The notes: generated by a model not told the origin, from the letters alone. Shown: positions 1 through 9,992, counted from the stretch's first letter. The stretch is DNA of 56,579 nucleotides from an uncultured Schlesneria sp. (GCA_903904835.1 CAIVEI010000178.1:1-56579); one strand, 5' to 3'. Program-made: numbers and translations.

Positions 1-141
1 AGAATCCCATAGTTGCGCAAAGTTGTTGAGATCGGCACTTCGAAATGCCCGTGCGGGTTTTGTCTTGTACTACAACGATTTTGATCTTTGACATCTCGGA
101 AAATAATTCAATATCGATGTTGGTGAAACAAACCTGGCGAT

Positions 142-175
142 AAAAAAACCGGGGAATTGCTTCCCCGGTTTTTTT
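142..175. terminator. Bidirectional intrinsic terminator downstream of pfp
   Basis: A perfect inverted repeat, seven A then CCGGGGAA, loop TTGC, then TTCCCCGG and seven T. It works as a Rho-independent terminator on either strand. It lies 23 bases past the pfp stop codon, so it most likely ends the minus-strand acc-pfp transcription unit. Confidence 0.9.
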
Positions 176-198
176 GACTAATCGTCAATTCAGCCGGC

Positions 199-1233
199 TT
201 ACTTACTGAACTCGTAAACGTCCTTAATCCAGTCTTCGCTGACTGTTTTCATCTGGCCGACGGCGTCGGCGATGGCTACGTCGATGATTTTCGTTCCCGC
301 AAGTGCGACCATGCGACCGAACTTCTTTTCCTGGACGAGTCGACCGGCGGCGAGTCCCAGTCGTGTGCCGAGAATGCGGTCGAATGCTGTTGGTGATCCA
401 CCTCGCTGGATGTGACCGAGCACTACTTCACGGGTTTCAATACCTGTTTTGTCCGTAATCGCCTGCGCGACCAGTCGGCTGACACCTCCGAGCATTTCAT
501 GACCAAAGGCGTCGACCGTGGCGTCTCGCGTGACCACGTCGGTCCCTCCGATCAGCTTGGCCCCTTCACTGACGATGACCATGCCCCATTGTTTGCCGGC
601 TTCGCGGCGTTTCTTGAGCATGGCACACATGTCATCGAGGTTGACGGGGATTTCTGGCAGCAGCACGTAATCGGCTCCTACTGCCATCGCGACTTCGCAG
701 GCGATCCAGCCGGCATGTCGACCCATCGTTTCGACGACGCCGATTCGTCGATGTGATTCGACCGTAGTGCGAACGCGTTCGACCGCTTCCATGGCGATAT
801 TGATTGCGGTATCGAAACCGAATGTGACATCGGTGCAGCTCAGGTCGTTATCGATCGTCTTGGGGCAGCCGATCGTATTCAGCTTGTAGTCTGCATAAAG
901 CTTGTTGGCGACCCCCAGCGTGTCGTCTCCGCCGATCGCGACGAGTGCGTCAAGACCGAGCTTCTTGAAGGTGTCAAGCAATTTCGGGACATCACGTTCT
1001 TTTTCTTTGTAAGGATTGGTTCGGGACGAACCGAGAATCGTGCCACCCTTCCAGATGATGTCGTCGGTGTTTTCGATCGTCAGCGGCATGGTGACGCCGT
1101 TGATAGCACCTTTCCAACCGTTGATGAAACCGAGGCACTCGCCCCCCGCGTTGTGAATCGAGCGAACGACGCCTCGGATCACAGGGTTTAAACCAGGACA
1201 ATCGCCGCCACCAGTCAGCAGTCCAACCTTCAT
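199..1233 (-). CDS. pfp: 6-phosphofructokinase, pyrophosphate-dependent type
   Basis: Phosphofructokinase-A family enzyme that phosphorylates fructose 6-phosphate in glycolysis. The glycine-rich start GGGDCPGLN, the nucleotide/PPi loop GGDDT, the catalytic PKTIDND and the substrate motif MGRHAGW are all present in order within 344 residues. In this family Asp in GGDDT (instead of GGDGS) and Lys in PKTIDND (instead of PGTIDND) mark the pyrophosphate-using enzymes, so PPi rather than ATP is the likely phosphoryl donor and the reaction may be reversible. Two in-frame ATGs lie six bases apart; the inner one (1233) has AAAGG at better spacing than the outer (1239). The gene lies 129 bases downstream of accC on the same strand. 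Confidence 0.93.
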   Translation of the reverse strand: MKVGLLTGGGDCPGLNPVIRGVVRSIHNAGGECLGFINGWKGAINGVTMPLTIENTDDIIWKGGTILGSSRTNPYKEKERDVPKLLDTFKKLGLDALVAIGGDDTLGVANKLYADYKLNTIGCPKTIDNDLSCTDVTFGFDTAINIAMEAVERVRTTVESHRRIGVVETMGRHAGWIACEVAMAVGADYVLLPEIPVNLDDMCAMLKKRREAGKQWGMVIVSEGAKLIGGTDVVTRDATVDAFGHEMLGGVSRLVAQAITDKTGIETREVVLGHIQRGGSPTAFDRILGTRLGLAAGRLVQEKKFGRMVALAGTKIIDVAIADAVGQMKTVSEDWIKDVYEFSK

Positions 1234-1261
1234 TATCATCGACCTTTCATCAGCGAGTTTT

Positions 1262-1318
1262 CACGGATGAGCGTATCCGTGGAACAGGATCATACTCACG
1301 GACGAGGCTGTCCGTGAG
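1262..1318. repeat. Twin related hairpins between accC and pfp
   Basis: Two consecutive stem-loops of similar sequence: CACGGAT-GAGCGT-ATCCGTG (1262-1281) and CTCACGGAC-GAGGCT-GTCCGTGAG (1295-1318, perfect 9 bp stem). Both have six-base loops and no T-run on either side. They lie in the 129-base gap between two same-strand genes, so they could be RNA processing or stability elements that set pfp against accC expression, or a local duplication of a small repeat. Confidence 0.55.
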
Positions 1319-1362
1319 ACAGAAAATATCACGTTGGCCGACTGGAAGCAGCCAGGCCTTCA

Positions 1363-2712
1363 TCACGACTTGACGAGCAACTGTTGCTCGATGAACGTAG
1401 TATACATTTTGCCTTCGACGAAGGCGGTATGATTCAAGATTCGTTTCAGCAGCGGAATCGTGGTTTTGATCCCGTCGACGACAAACTCGTCCAGGCATCG
1501 TTTCATGCAGGCGATGGCTTCGGCACGAGTCGGTTTGTGGACGATCAATTTTCCAATCATCGAGTCATAGTAGGGACCGACGACGTACCCTTCGTGGATG
1601 TGGGAATCCCAGCGGACACCGTGACCACCGGGTACGCGGAGCTTAGTGATTTTCCCCGGCGACGGGCGGAAGTCATTATCAGGATCTTCGGCATTGATCC
1701 GAACTTCGATGGCGGCTCCATTACAGGGAATGGCCCGTTGCTTCCAGGGAAGCGGCTGGCCCGAAGCGACCTTAATCTGCTGCTGAATCAAATCAATTCC
1801 CGTCACCATTTCGGTCACGGGGTGTTCGACCTGGATACGGGCGTTGACTTCGATAAAGTAGAACTGGTTGTTCTGATCAACGATGAACTCGACGGTCCCC
1901 GCATTGGTGTAATTGGCGATCTGGATCAGCCGGACAGCCGCTTTGCAGATATCTTCGCGAACCGATTGAGGCAGGTTAGGGGCGGGGGATTCTTCGATCA
2001 GTTTCTGATGTCGACGCTGGGACGAACAATCGCGTTCCCACAGGTGTACGACGTCGCCATGCAGGTCGGCAATGATCTGCACTTCGACGTGTCGAGGGTT
2101 TTCGATGTATTTTTCCAGATAGACACCGGCGTTATTGAAAGCCTTTTCGGCTTCCATGGCAGCGGCTTTCAATCCTGCCTTCAGCGAAATGTCGTTGCGG
2201 GCGACACGCATCCCTTTGCCACCACCCCCTGCCGTCGCTTTGATCAGCACCGGGTAACCGATTTTTTCAGCGACAACCAGCGCTTCGGCTTCGCTGGTAA
2301 TCAGACCGTCGCTGCCTGGAACGAGATTCACCTGAGCCGCTTTGGCGATCTCTTTCGCGGTCACCTTATCGCCGAGTTTGGCCATCGCATCGGCCGATGG
2401 TCCGATGAATTCGATTTTGCATTCCCGGCAGACTTCCGCGAAATGTTCGTTCTCGGAAAGGAACCCATAGCCGGGATGAATGGCCTGAACGTTACCGATT
2501 TCGGCGGCAGCGATAATGTTTTTAATCACGAGATAGCTCTGATTAGCCGCCGCAGGGCCAATACAGATGGACTCGTTAGCGGCTTTCAGGTAGTCCGCCC
2601 CTCGGTCTGCGGCACTACAGACGGCAACGGTTTCGATACCCATCTCACGACAGGCACGGAAGACCCGCAGGGCGATTTCACCACGATTCGCAACCAGGAT
2701 ACGCTGGAACAT
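1363..2712 (-). CDS. accC: Acetyl-CoA carboxylase, biotin carboxylase subunit
   Basis: Carboxylates biotin on the AccB carrier using ATP and bicarbonate, the first step of malonyl-CoA and fatty-acid synthesis. The 449-residue length is normal. It starts [16 protein letters not shown], has the ATP-grasp glycine loop GGGGKGM at about residues 162-168, the [12 protein letters not shown] segment, and the catalytic [14 protein letters not shown]. The reading frame is open 27 codons further upstream, but the family N-terminus begins at the ATG at 2712, and the longer form would overlap accB. It follows accB by 31 bases in the same operon. No carboxyltransferase genes (accA/accD) are in the window. 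Confidence 0.97.
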   Translation of the reverse strand: MFQRILVANRGEIALRVFRACREMGIETVAVCSAADRGADYLKAANESICIGPAAANQSYLVIKNIIAAAEIGNVQAIHPGYGFLSENEHFAEVCRECKIEFIGPSADAMAKLGDKVTAKEIAKAAQVNLVPGSDGLITSEAEALVVAEKIGYPVLIKATAGGGGKGMRVARNDISLKAGLKAAAMEAEKAFNNAGVYLEKYIENPRHVEVQIIADLHGDVVHLWERDCSSQRRHQKLIEESPAPNLPQSVREDICKAAVRLIQIANYTNAGTVEFIVDQNNQFYFIEVNARIQVEHPVTEMVTGIDLIQQQIKVASGQPLPWKQRAIPCNGAAIEVRINAEDPDNDFRPSPGKITKLRVPGGHGVRWDSHIHEGYVVGPYYDSMIGKLIVHKPTRAEAIACMKRCLDEFVVDGIKTTIPLLKRILNHTAFVEGKMYTTFIEQQLLVKS

Positions 2713-2743
2713 AGAGCAGAACGATTCTGTGTTCGAAGACCGG

Positions 2744-3253
2744 TCAAGACTTATAACGGAACAGCGGGGTGTCGAACTCGACGGCATCGCCACTCTGGAC
2801 GAGGATCGCCGTGATCGTGCCGCTGACTCCGGCCTGAATTTGATTGAAAACCTTCATTTGCTCGATGGTGCAGACAACGGTTTCCGGAGTGACGACTGAA
2901 CCGACGGTGACAAATGGAGGATCGGTCGGCGCGGGAGCGGCGTAAAACGTGCCGATCGTCGGGCTCTTGATCGATGGCCCGCCTGCATTCGGGTCAACAG
3001 CGGGCGCACCTGCGGACTGTGGTGCAGCGGCAGGTGCTGCCGGTGCATGTGCTGGTGGTGGCGGAGGTGCATATTGAAACTGAGGTTGAGGGACGGCGTG
3101 CAGGACTTCTTTTGCCCCGCGGCGCAATCGCCACTGTTCATCGCCCCGTTTCAGGTGAACTTCGCTGAGACCGTGTTTTTCCATCATCTCTACAAGCTGT
3201 TTCAACTTGTCGAGATCAAAGGGTGCGTCTCCAGTGGAAGGTGGTTCTGCCAT
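2744..3253 (-). CDS. accB: Acetyl-CoA carboxylase, biotin carboxyl carrier protein
   Basis: Carries biotin between the carboxylase and carboxyltransferase sites. The 169-residue protein has a short N-terminal helical region, a Pro/Ala-rich linker (about residues 53-92) and a C-terminal biotinyl domain with IEQMKV, in which Lys134 would be biotinylated; the common motif is EAMKM, so Gln replaces the usual Ala. An upstream GTG in frame would add 17 basic residues, but the ATG at 3253 gives the usual start. It is followed directly by accC. The frequent neighbour efp is not present between the peptidase gene and accB. Confidence 0.95.
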   Translation of the reverse strand: MAEPPSTGDAPFDLDKLKQLVEMMEKHGLSEVHLKRGDEQWRLRRGAKEVLHAVPQPQFQYAPPPPPAHAPAAPAAAPQSAGAPAVDPNAGGPSIKSPTIGTFYAAPAPTDPPFVTVGSVVTPETVVCTIEQMKVFNQIQAGVSGTITAILVQSGDAVEFDTPLFRYKS

Positions 3254-3308
3254 GCGTTTCCTTTTCGTCGGTTTCGGGGGAGTCCCCTGCGTCGCTCGTT
3301 TCACGAGA

Positions 3309-4397
3309 TTACGCCTCCAACTCGTGTGGCACGGATGTCAGCACTTCGCAGCCATCTCGTGTCACCAGTACATCGTCTTCAATTCGGACACCGCCAAGAC
3401 CAGGAAGATATATTCCCGGCTCGACCGTGACTACCATACCGGGTTTCAGCTCATCCGTCGAAATCGGGCTGAGGCGAGGTCCCTCGTGAATATCCAACCC
3501 GATTCCGTGGCCAAGCCCATGCCCAAAATACTTTGAGTAACCAGCCTGATCGATCACCTTTCGAGCCACTCCGTCGACGTCCTGGCATTTCACTCCAGGC
3601 CGAATCGCCGCAATCGCCGCCTGTTGTGCATTCAACACAACTCCATATATTCTCAGGAGTTTCGGCGGGACTTTACCGGTGCCCCAAACTCGAGTCAAGT
3701 CACTGTGATACCCTCGGGGGCTGATGGCTCCCCAATCGCAAAGTACGAAAGGAGATTCGTCAAATCGCCGCAATCCCGCCCGATAGTGTGGAAGTGCGGC
3801 ATGGTCACCGACAGCAATAATCGGCTCAAAGGCGGCTTTCAGTGCTCCAAACCGCCGCATCCCATGTTCCAGTTCATGAGCCGCCTGTCGTTCGGTCATG
3901 GATGGAAGCAGTAGCGACTTCATCAACGCATACCCGCGCTCAGCCTGATACACGGCCAGCCGAAGTTCTTCGATTTCCTCAGGATCTTTGACCTGGCGAA
4001 GTTCTTCGACCAGACCCGTTTGAGAAACGAGCTGAAGAGGACTCAGTTTTTCGACCAGGGAATCTCGCACGTCGACGGTCATTGACCGGGCTTCGATACC
4101 GATCTGCGAGAGTTTGAATTTGGGGAGTTCTTTCGCAAGAAACTCGGCCATTGTTGTGCGAGCCGTTCGAACTTCTGCGGGAATCGTGGGGCATTCGTCG
4201 TGCAACTGGGTTTCGAATCGACTGTCGCTGAAGATCTGGGTCGCGTCGGGACCAATCAACAGGTACGAATCTTCACCCGTAAATCCCGTGAGATACGTGA
4301 CATTTTTGGGATTCGTAACGAGCAGGGCTGATAACCCTGCTTTACGAATGGCTTGAACGAGTTTATGGCGGCGGGAAATGTGCCGATCGGTCGTCAT
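3309..4397 (-). CDS. M24 family Xaa-Pro aminopeptidase/dipeptidase
   Basis: Metallopeptidase of the pita-bread fold, likely a cytoplasmic Xaa-Pro peptidase of about 362 residues. The N-terminal creatinase-like domain contains the [15 protein letters not shown] segment. The catalytic domain shows the metal ligands in the expected order: Asp in CDWGA, Asp in HSDLTR, His in [10 protein letters not shown], Glu in VEPGIY and Glu in RIEDD. The ATG at 4397 is preferred over a TTG at 4412 that would overlap the preceding gene. M24 peptidases commonly sit upstream of accB, which supports the operon reading. Exact specificity (PepP or PepQ type) cannot be told. Confidence 0.92.
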   Translation of the reverse strand: MTTDRHISRRHKLVQAIRKAGLSALLVTNPKNVTYLTGFTGEDSYLLIGPDATQIFSDSRFETQLHDECPTIPAEVRTARTTMAEFLAKELPKFKLSQIGIEARSMTVDVRDSLVEKLSPLQLVSQTGLVEELRQVKDPEEIEELRLAVYQAERGYALMKSLLLPSMTERQAAHELEHGMRRFGALKAAFEPIIAVGDHAALPHYRAGLRRFDESPFVLCDWGAISPRGYHSDLTRVWGTGKVPPKLLRIYGVVLNAQQAAIAAIRPGVKCQDVDGVARKVIDQAGYSKYFGHGLGHGIGLDIHEGPRLSPISTDELKPGMVVTVEPGIYLPGLGGVRIEDDVLVTRDGCEVLTSVPHELEA

Positions 4398-4408
4398 ACG
4401 GAAACGTT

Positions 4409-6874
4409 TCAAGTCAGGGTTTTAGGGTCCAATGGGAGCTCTGGTGCGCCATCGGGGCCACCGAGCCACTTACCAAATTTGCCGAAGCGACCGCTATGCA
4501 ACAGTACGAGATACGCGGGGACAAGGATTGGTCGGACGACAAACGTGTCGAGCAGAACACCGAACGCGAGTGCGAATCCAAGCTGAATCATCCCCTTCAG
4601 TGATCCCGCACAAAGTGATGCGAACGTTCCGGCCATGATGATGCCGCAACTCGAAATGATCCGCCCGGTTTTGGAGAGTGCCTCGATGACCCCTTTCACG
4701 GGACCATGTTTCTCTTGTTCTTCGTCGATTCGAGTCATCAGGAAAATGTTATAGTCTTCACCGACCGCAATCAGGATCGTGAACAGGAACATCGGCACCT
4801 TCCAGTCGAGTCCGGCAAATTGAGGATCGGTCGCCCAGAAGAAAGCGTATGTTGCTCCCAGGGCCACAAGATAACTGAAGAGCACCGTCAAAATCAGATA
4901 AGTACAGAGGGCAACTCGGCGCAGCAGCACGACGAGAATTGTGAAGACAGCGAAAACAACGAGCAGATCGATCCGAACCTGATCCCTGTCAGTAACCGCT
5001 TTCAGGTCCCTGATACTGGCCGTTGAACCTGAGACGAAGATCTTTGTTTTCCCCTTCAGTTCTTCCGGTAGCAGTTGGCCAATTTCATGTTCAAGTCGGG
5101 TGAGCTGATCGATGCTGTCACGGGCAAACGGGTCGTTCTCCGCAGTCAGTTCAATTCGAGTGACATGGGTTGCCAGATTCTCTTCGTCCGAGATGTAGAA
5201 GGCTTTTGACTTCTGCATGGCTACCCTGCGTTTGCCGCCAGCGGGCAACTGGGTTAACGGTTCCTCTGAACCACCCAGCGGACGGGAAACGCTGCGAATG
5301 TCTGCCAGTTGAAGTTGCTTCTTCCGTTGGGGCTCATTCAGGGATTCCGTCAGTTCATCGATCCAGGCGAGGCCCGTTGATTCATCAGAAAAGTCGACCT
5401 CGTCATTTCGCAGCAGAACAGTAATCGACCCGGTTGCACCGGCGGGAAAATTCTCTTGCAAGGCCCTGGTCCCTCGTACGCTGGGCGAATCGGTGCTGAG
5501 ATCAGAGAGCAATCCATAGCTGAGGTGCGAGTAGAACAAGACGCCGATAATGGCGAATGGCAGCATCAGCAGGATACTCACCAGCCAGATCGTCATGGGG
5601 TTTTTGATCAGAGCGCGTCCGACGATTTCCCAGGTGTTCTGCAGCCAGTGAATTTCGCTCAATCGCGACCACAGGGATGTCGACGAGATCCATCCGCCGC
5701 TGACACGTTCCGTCCGCAGTTGCGGCCAGAAAGCCCATTTGCCTGTCAAACGCAAGAGGGCGGGAGTGAGTGTTAACGAGGCGATCAGTACGACCGTCAA
5801 ACCAAACGAGATGGCAATTCCGGCATCTCGAAATTTTCCGAATTCGGCAAAGATCATCATGCCGATACCGCAGATGACCGTTCCCGCGCTGGCGGCAATG
5901 GCAGCACCCACCTTGGCAACACTGTTCGACACCGCTTCGTCATAGCTGACGCCGGCATCGATTTCTTCTTTGTACCGTGCGATCAGGAACAGGCAATAAT
6001 CGACACCCGCCCCATAAGTGAGGACCGCGACGTAAGACTCGATTCCTTGAAACAGAACCACCCACTTTTGCGTCGCCAGCAAGATCAGCACCGACATCGA
6101 CAATTTCACAGCGATAACAACTGTGACCAGGGGAATGAACGCCAGTGCCGGGGCACGATAGATTGCACCAAGCAGGCCAAGAACCAACACGAAAGTCAGT
6201 AATTCCGTCGCTTTGGCGCTATTTCGTGCTGCAATGATCATGTCCCGGCCAACCGTCGCTTCGCCGCTCAGCGAAAGGGATAGTCCAGCGGGAATATGCT
6301 TTGAAAACTCGTCATCCGTGAGCAGGGATTCGATTTTTCCCACAGGCCATCGATTTCGGCCGTCCATAAATTCGGTTGTTAATTCGACAAGCATCAAACG
6401 GGCATTACTGGTGTCACCGCGCTTGCTTTTGAGCAGTGCTCCGGCATTCGGATCTCGGAACGATCGAATTTCAGAAATGACGGGAGAACTGACTTTTTCG
6501 TCGTTCGCCTCTTCATACATGATTTTGAGCAAACGCTCCCGCAATTCGAATTTCCGCTCGGGATCATCGAACGGAAACTTTTCGTCCTCGTCGTCGCCGT
6601 CGTCGAGAAAATGTTCGTCTTCGGGTGTGATTCCGGTATCACGGGTGGCGATGATGACGATTCGACTTGGGCAATAGCCATCAGGAAACGCCTTCCGAAA
6701 CAGGCTTTCCGCCAGATGACTGGGGCTTTGCGTGGGAAGGAACGCAAATTCTTCGGTTTCGGCAACTCGATCCAGCCCCGGTGCGGCAATCGACGCGCAG
6801 ACCACCGCAATGACCCAGGCGATCAGGACCGCTGGCCAGGCACGGACGACGAACTCGCCGAGCTTCGCAAACAT
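4409..6874 (-). CDS. MMPL/RND-family membrane transporter
   Basis: An 821-residue integral membrane protein with the two-fold repeat of the MMPL/SSD-type RND exporters. One transmembrane helix at the N-terminus is followed by a large extracytoplasmic domain (about residues 35-205), a helix bundle, a second extracytoplasmic domain (about 445-640) and a second bundle. The charged motif of this family is visible as GAGVDYCLFLIARY in the first half and AVGEDYNIFLMTRID in the second, supplying the proton-relay acidic residues. Substrate is unknown; relatives export lipids, hopanoids or siderophores. It ends 11 bases before the peptidase gene and probably heads that operon. Confidence 0.93.
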   Translation of the reverse strand: MFAKLGEFVVRAWPAVLIAWVIAVVCASIAAPGLDRVAETEEFAFLPTQSPSHLAESLFRKAFPDGYCPSRIVIIATRDTGITPEDEHFLDDGDDEDEKFPFDDPERKFELRERLLKIMYEEANDEKVSSPVISEIRSFRDPNAGALLKSKRGDTSNARLMLVELTTEFMDGRNRWPVGKIESLLTDDEFSKHIPAGLSLSLSGEATVGRDMIIAARNSAKATELLTFVLVLGLLGAIYRAPALAFIPLVTVVIAVKLSMSVLILLATQKWVVLFQGIESYVAVLTYGAGVDYCLFLIARYKEEIDAGVSYDEAVSNSVAKVGAAIAASAGTVICGIGMMIFAEFGKFRDAGIAISFGLTVVLIASLTLTPALLRLTGKWAFWPQLRTERVSGGWISSTSLWSRLSEIHWLQNTWEIVGRALIKNPMTIWLVSILLMLPFAIIGVLFYSHLSYGLLSDLSTDSPSVRGTRALQENFPAGATGSITVLLRNDEVDFSDESTGLAWIDELTESLNEPQRKKQLQLADIRSVSRPLGGSEEPLTQLPAGGKRRVAMQKSKAFYISDEENLATHVTRIELTAENDPFARDSIDQLTRLEHEIGQLLPEELKGKTKIFVSGSTASIRDLKAVTDRDQVRIDLLVVFAVFTILVVLLRRVALCTYLILTVLFSYLVALGATYAFFWATDPQFAGLDWKVPMFLFTILIAVGEDYNIFLMTRIDEEQEKHGPVKGVIEALSKTGRIISSCGIIMAGTFASLCAGSLKGMIQLGFALAFGVLLDTFVVRPILVPAYLVLLHSGRFGKFGKWLGGPDGAPELPLDPKTLT

Positions 6875-7092
6875 TTAATCTTCTCGTAACAATAAGTCAG
6901 GCATTTTTGCAGATCCCGCCGTCTGCAACTGATCCCGAAAACCGACTCGTATGGTCGAAGCGATGAATGTGGCCGGGAAGACAGCTTTCAGGAACGCAAC
7001 GAGCCACGTGTGCCCGTGTGCCTTTCAATAACTGGGGAAATTGACAATCGTCGCGACAAGCCGGTTATCGGCTCAACGCAACTCCGGGCAAA

Positions 7093-7578
7093 TCAGTGGG
7101 CGTGTCCTTCATCACCATGTCCGTGATTCGAATGCTCATGATCCGAATGCCCATGAGCAGAATGTGCATGATCATGGTCGTGCCCGTGATGTTCATCGGC
7201 GACATCTTCAGGGAAGAGCGAACCAAAAGCGCCCGAAAGTTGAACCGAACCACACAGGGCCATAATTGTCATTAACATGGTCACGTAAATTCCCTTGCCA
7301 ACAAAGTTGGTAGGACGCAACCCAAACAGATAGTGAACGCCATCGGGTGGTGGAGCGATCAAGCCCCAAACGAGTGCTGTCATCAGCCCGATCAATAACA
7401 CGCCAATGACCGCTCCTCGCGCCAGGACCGGATAGAGTTTTTCCCAGTTTACGGCCAGAAGCCAGAAAGCAACCCAGGCAATCAGCGGAGTCCAGGGAAT
7501 CAGTAAGGCAAATAAGGAAATTCCAACTTCCCAACCTGCGGTGAGAAGTTTTTGCAAGCTGAAGAACAATTGTTCCAT
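7093..7578 (-). CDS. Small membrane protein with histidine-rich tail
   Basis: I do not recognise a named family. The 161-residue protein has hydrophobic segments at about residues 15-40, 50-75 and 95-120, then a tail in which 14 of the last 34 residues are His, mixed with Asp, Gly and Glu. Such tails bind divalent metals (Zn, Ni, Co, Cu) in known proteins, so a metal buffering or metal-sensing role is possible but only inferred. The ATG at 7578 begins MEQLFF. It stands alone, same strand as its neighbours, with about 200 bases on each side. Compare the His-rich insertions in AtpB and AtpF of this window. Confidence 0.75.
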   Translation of the reverse strand: MEQLFFSLQKLLTAGWEVGISLFALLIPWTPLIAWVAFWLLAVNWEKLYPVLARGAVIGVLLIGLMTALVWGLIAPPPDGVHYLFGLRPTNFVGKGIYVTMLMTIMALCGSVQLSGAFGSLFPEDVADEHHGHDHDHAHSAHGHSDHEHSNHGHGDEGHAH

Positions 7579-7780
7579 TCAAAGGATCTTTCGACAGAAT
7601 GCGGACAACGAGAATAGGCGACTTGCCTCGAATTCAATCCACAAGAAATAACACAACTTGGCAAGCTAAGCCAGCGTTCGGCCCATCTGCTGGTACTCCC
7701 GGATTCGACGACACGGCGGGCCTGACGGTTTATCCGCTCTTGATTTCATCGATCAAACCGGCAGTTTATCGGGGCCTGCG

Positions 7781-9139
7781 TCACTGGGAATCCTTCGTTT
7801 CCGATGCGCTTGAGGAGTTTTCATCTTCTTGTGAAATGAGTAGCCGATCGATTTTTGGACCGTCCATATCAACGATTTCCAGACGGAGATCATTCCAATG
7901 GAGAACATCACCGATATGCGGCGGCCTTTTCAGCAGGGCCAGCACAAGACCCGATACTGTTCCAACTCCACGAGGAACGGGGTCCGTCCACCGCGAAACG
8001 TCCAGAGCCGTCTCAAGTTCGTGCAGGTTTGACGAGCCATCAACGGACAAGCTTCCATCTTCTCGCCGGACAATGTCTGGTTCGTGACTGTCTCCGTCAC
8101 GTCCATGGCGATGTTCGTCGTGAATATCGCCGACCAGCATTTCGAGTACGTCTTCGAGCGTGACCATTCCCTGCGTGCCACCATATTCGTCCAGCACAAT
8201 GGCAAGTTGCGTTTTGTGTTCCCGGAACAATTCCAGCAGCCGAGTAATCGTGATCGATTTCGGAATGAAAAGGGGAGATCGAATCATCCGCCTGAGGTCG
8301 ATGGGCCGTCCTAAATACTGTTGAAGAAAGACGTCCTTGAGATAGACGAACCCGACAATGTGATCGATTGTCCCTTCGCAGACGGGAATTCGTGAAAATC
8401 CGGACATCGCCAGGGCACCGACGACTTCGTTTGAAGGAGTATCGATATCGAGCGCGTCGATATCGACCCGAGGCCGCAAGATCTCGGTGACTGTGCGGTC
8501 TCCAAGACGCAACGCTTCGATCGCCACTTTTTGTTCAGATTCTTCGAGTAATCCCGCTTCCGTTCCCGCGTCGATCATGTGTTGAATATCTTCGACGGAC
8601 ACTGATTGCATCTGGTCCGTGCGTTGCCCGAGAATCTGCAATACGAGCTTGGTTGTTGCCTTCAAAAACCAGATAACGGGACGCGAAATCCGCTGCAGAA
8701 TCAGCATGGGATAGGCAACAAACCGAGCGAGTGGCTCGGCATTTTGAAAGGCAATTCGCTTCGGGACGAGTTCACCGAGAATCAAGATGAGAAACCCGAC
8801 ACCACAAACAACCGAAGCAAAAGCCAAACTTGATTTGTTTTCGGCGACCCAGTTGACGTCGACTTTTGAAAGAAACTCTTCCAGTGGCTCTTGTAAATGC
8901 GCACCTGCAAATGCTGATGCCATAACTCCGACAAGAGTCATTCCAACTTGAACGGTGGGGAGGAACCGGTCCGCGTCCTTGGCCAGATTCAATGCAACCT
9001 GCGACGCGCTATCGCCCTCTTCGGCCCATTGTTCAAGGCGACCGCGTCGGGCTGTGAGAATGGCAATTTCGGCAGCTGCGAAAAAACCATTCAACAGCGC
9101 CAGCAGGACAATCATACTCAGCTCGACAGCCCACGACAC
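7781..9139 (-). CDS. CorC/HlyC-type protein (CNNM, CBS pair, transporter-associated domain)
   Basis: A 452-residue membrane protein of the hemolysin C/CorC family, linked in studied members to Mg2+ or Co2+ export or homeostasis. The N-terminal CNNM (DUF21) domain has hydrophobic helices at roughly residues 5-30, 60-85, 100-125 and 135-160. It is followed by two CBS domains (about 205-325, ending with VLDEYGGTQGMVTLEDVLE, a family signature) and a CorC_HlyC domain (about 350-440). The frame is intact and length is typical. The next gene to the right, a MarR regulator, is divergent with about 340 bases between them. Confidence 0.94.
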   Translation of the reverse strand: MSWAVELSMIVLLALLNGFFAAAEIAILTARRGRLEQWAEEGDSASQVALNLAKDADRFLPTVQVGMTLVGVMASAFAGAHLQEPLEEFLSKVDVNWVAENKSSLAFASVVCGVGFLILILGELVPKRIAFQNAEPLARFVAYPMLILQRISRPVIWFLKATTKLVLQILGQRTDQMQSVSVEDIQHMIDAGTEAGLLEESEQKVAIEALRLGDRTVTEILRPRVDIDALDIDTPSNEVVGALAMSGFSRIPVCEGTIDHIVGFVYLKDVFLQQYLGRPIDLRRMIRSPLFIPKSITITRLLELFREHKTQLAIVLDEYGGTQGMVTLEDVLEMLVGDIHDEHRHGRDGDSHEPDIVRREDGSLSVDGSSNLHELETALDVSRWTDPVPRGVGTVSGLVLALLKRPPHIGDVLHWNDLRLEIVDMDGPKIDRLLISQEDENSSSASETKDSQ

Positions 9140-9479
9140 AATAGTCTCCGACCGAAGTCACGGACCTGTAAATTGACATGTGTTAAGATTATGAGCAAGA
9201 CTCCTCAGAACAACCAGCCAGAGGGCTTGGTTCAACATTGAAATTCAATTTTGGCAAGTACAAAGCCTTGCTTTTTTAGAACTCAAGACGGTGGCTTGTT
9301 GCGGAGAAAACTCTTGTTCAACAATTAATCGGGTTCCGCGCGATTAACTGGATTTTGAGGCTGTAAGTCGGAAAGGCATTCTCGCCACCGCCGCTGAAAA
9401 TAACGAAAACTGACGAAAACAAGTTGACACGACGATAGTTTACATGTAATATATTCTCCGACAGGAGACTGCGGTCAAG
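9140..9479. other. Divergent intergenic region upstream of marR
   Basis: 340 bases between the CorC-type gene (minus) and the MarR gene (plus). The right end holds the marR promoter and palindromic operator listed separately. A further ACATGT core is at 9176-9181 (TTGACATGTGTTAA), but its flanks are not symmetric. Nothing else was recognised. Confidence 0.6.
9424..9452 (+). promoter_or_regulatory. Sigma-70-type promoter of the MarR gene, with operator in the spacer
   Basis: TTGACA (9424-9429), a 17-base spacer and TAATAT (9447-9452). The perfect palindrome TTACATGTAA (9440-9449) overlaps the spacer and the -10 box, where a bound repressor would block RNA polymerase. An AGGAG-like ribosome site follows at about 9463, 12 bases before the ATG. 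Palindromes overlapping their own promoter are usual for autoregulated MarR proteins. Confidence 0.75.
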
Positions 9480-9962
9480 ATGACAACCAATCGGCTACAA
9501 CACGAACTGAAGAAGAAGCACCCGTTCGAATCACCCGAACAGGAAGCGACTTTGAATATCATTCGAACCAACGATCAATTTCAGAACCGTTTTGGACGAC
9601 TGTTTCGAGAGCACGGGCTGACATCATCGCAATACAACGTGTTGCGGATTTTGCGCGGGGAAGGCAAGCCGATGCCATGCCTGGATATCGCCGAAAGGAT
9701 GGTTCAGGTTGTTCCCGCGATGACGGGCCTCATTGACCGTCTCGAAAAACAGGGACTTGTCCGGCGCGACCGATGTACTGAAGATCGTCGAGTGATCTTT
9801 ATTGAACTGACCGATAAAGGGGCGGGATTGCTCCATCAATTGGATGAGCCGGTCATGGAACTGCATCGCAACCTGATCGGACATCTCAGCCAAACTGAAC
9901 TGAAGGAACTGAGCCGACTATTAGAAAAATGTCGGTTGAGTGTCAGCGGAGTTTTTGATTGA
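9480..9962 (+). CDS. MarR-family transcriptional regulator
   Basis: A 160-residue winged-helix regulator. The recognition region around residues 55-100 reads LTSSQYNVLRILRG, then PCLDIAERMVQ, then TGLIDRLEKQGLVRRDRCTEDRR, the last being the MarR wing pattern (R..D.RD.R). It probably binds as a dimer to the palindromes TTACATGTAA in its own promoter and TTCACATGTGAA just downstream, and so controls itself and the pirin-DoxX-flavin reductase genes. The inducer is not known; quinones, electrophiles or phenolics are reasonable because the adjacent genes are of the NemA/pirin type. Confidence 0.92.
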   Translation: MTTNRLQHELKKKHPFESPEQEATLNIIRTNDQFQNRFGRLFREHGLTSSQYNVLRILRGEGKPMPCLDIAERMVQVVPAMTGLIDRLEKQGLVRRDRCTEDRRVIFIELTDKGAGLLHQLDEPVMELHRNLIGHLSQTELKELSRLLEKCRLSVSGVFD

Positions 9963-9992
9963 CGAACGCTTTTCAGTTTTTTTGTCAAACAA

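Noticed and set aside
992-1201. Minus-strand ORF inside pfp in another frame
   Set aside because: It is a shadow of pfp; composition and the true frame with conserved motifs leave no doubt.
1384-2814. Plus-strand 476-residue ORF opposite accC
   Set aside because: Antisense shadow of the biotin carboxylase gene. The high GC at third position of accC keeps the opposite frame open. It has no recognisable family motif.
9173-9201. TTGACA-based promoter reading towards marR from 9173
   Set aside because: The -35 is good but no -10 is found at 16-18 bases; the better promoter is at 9424.
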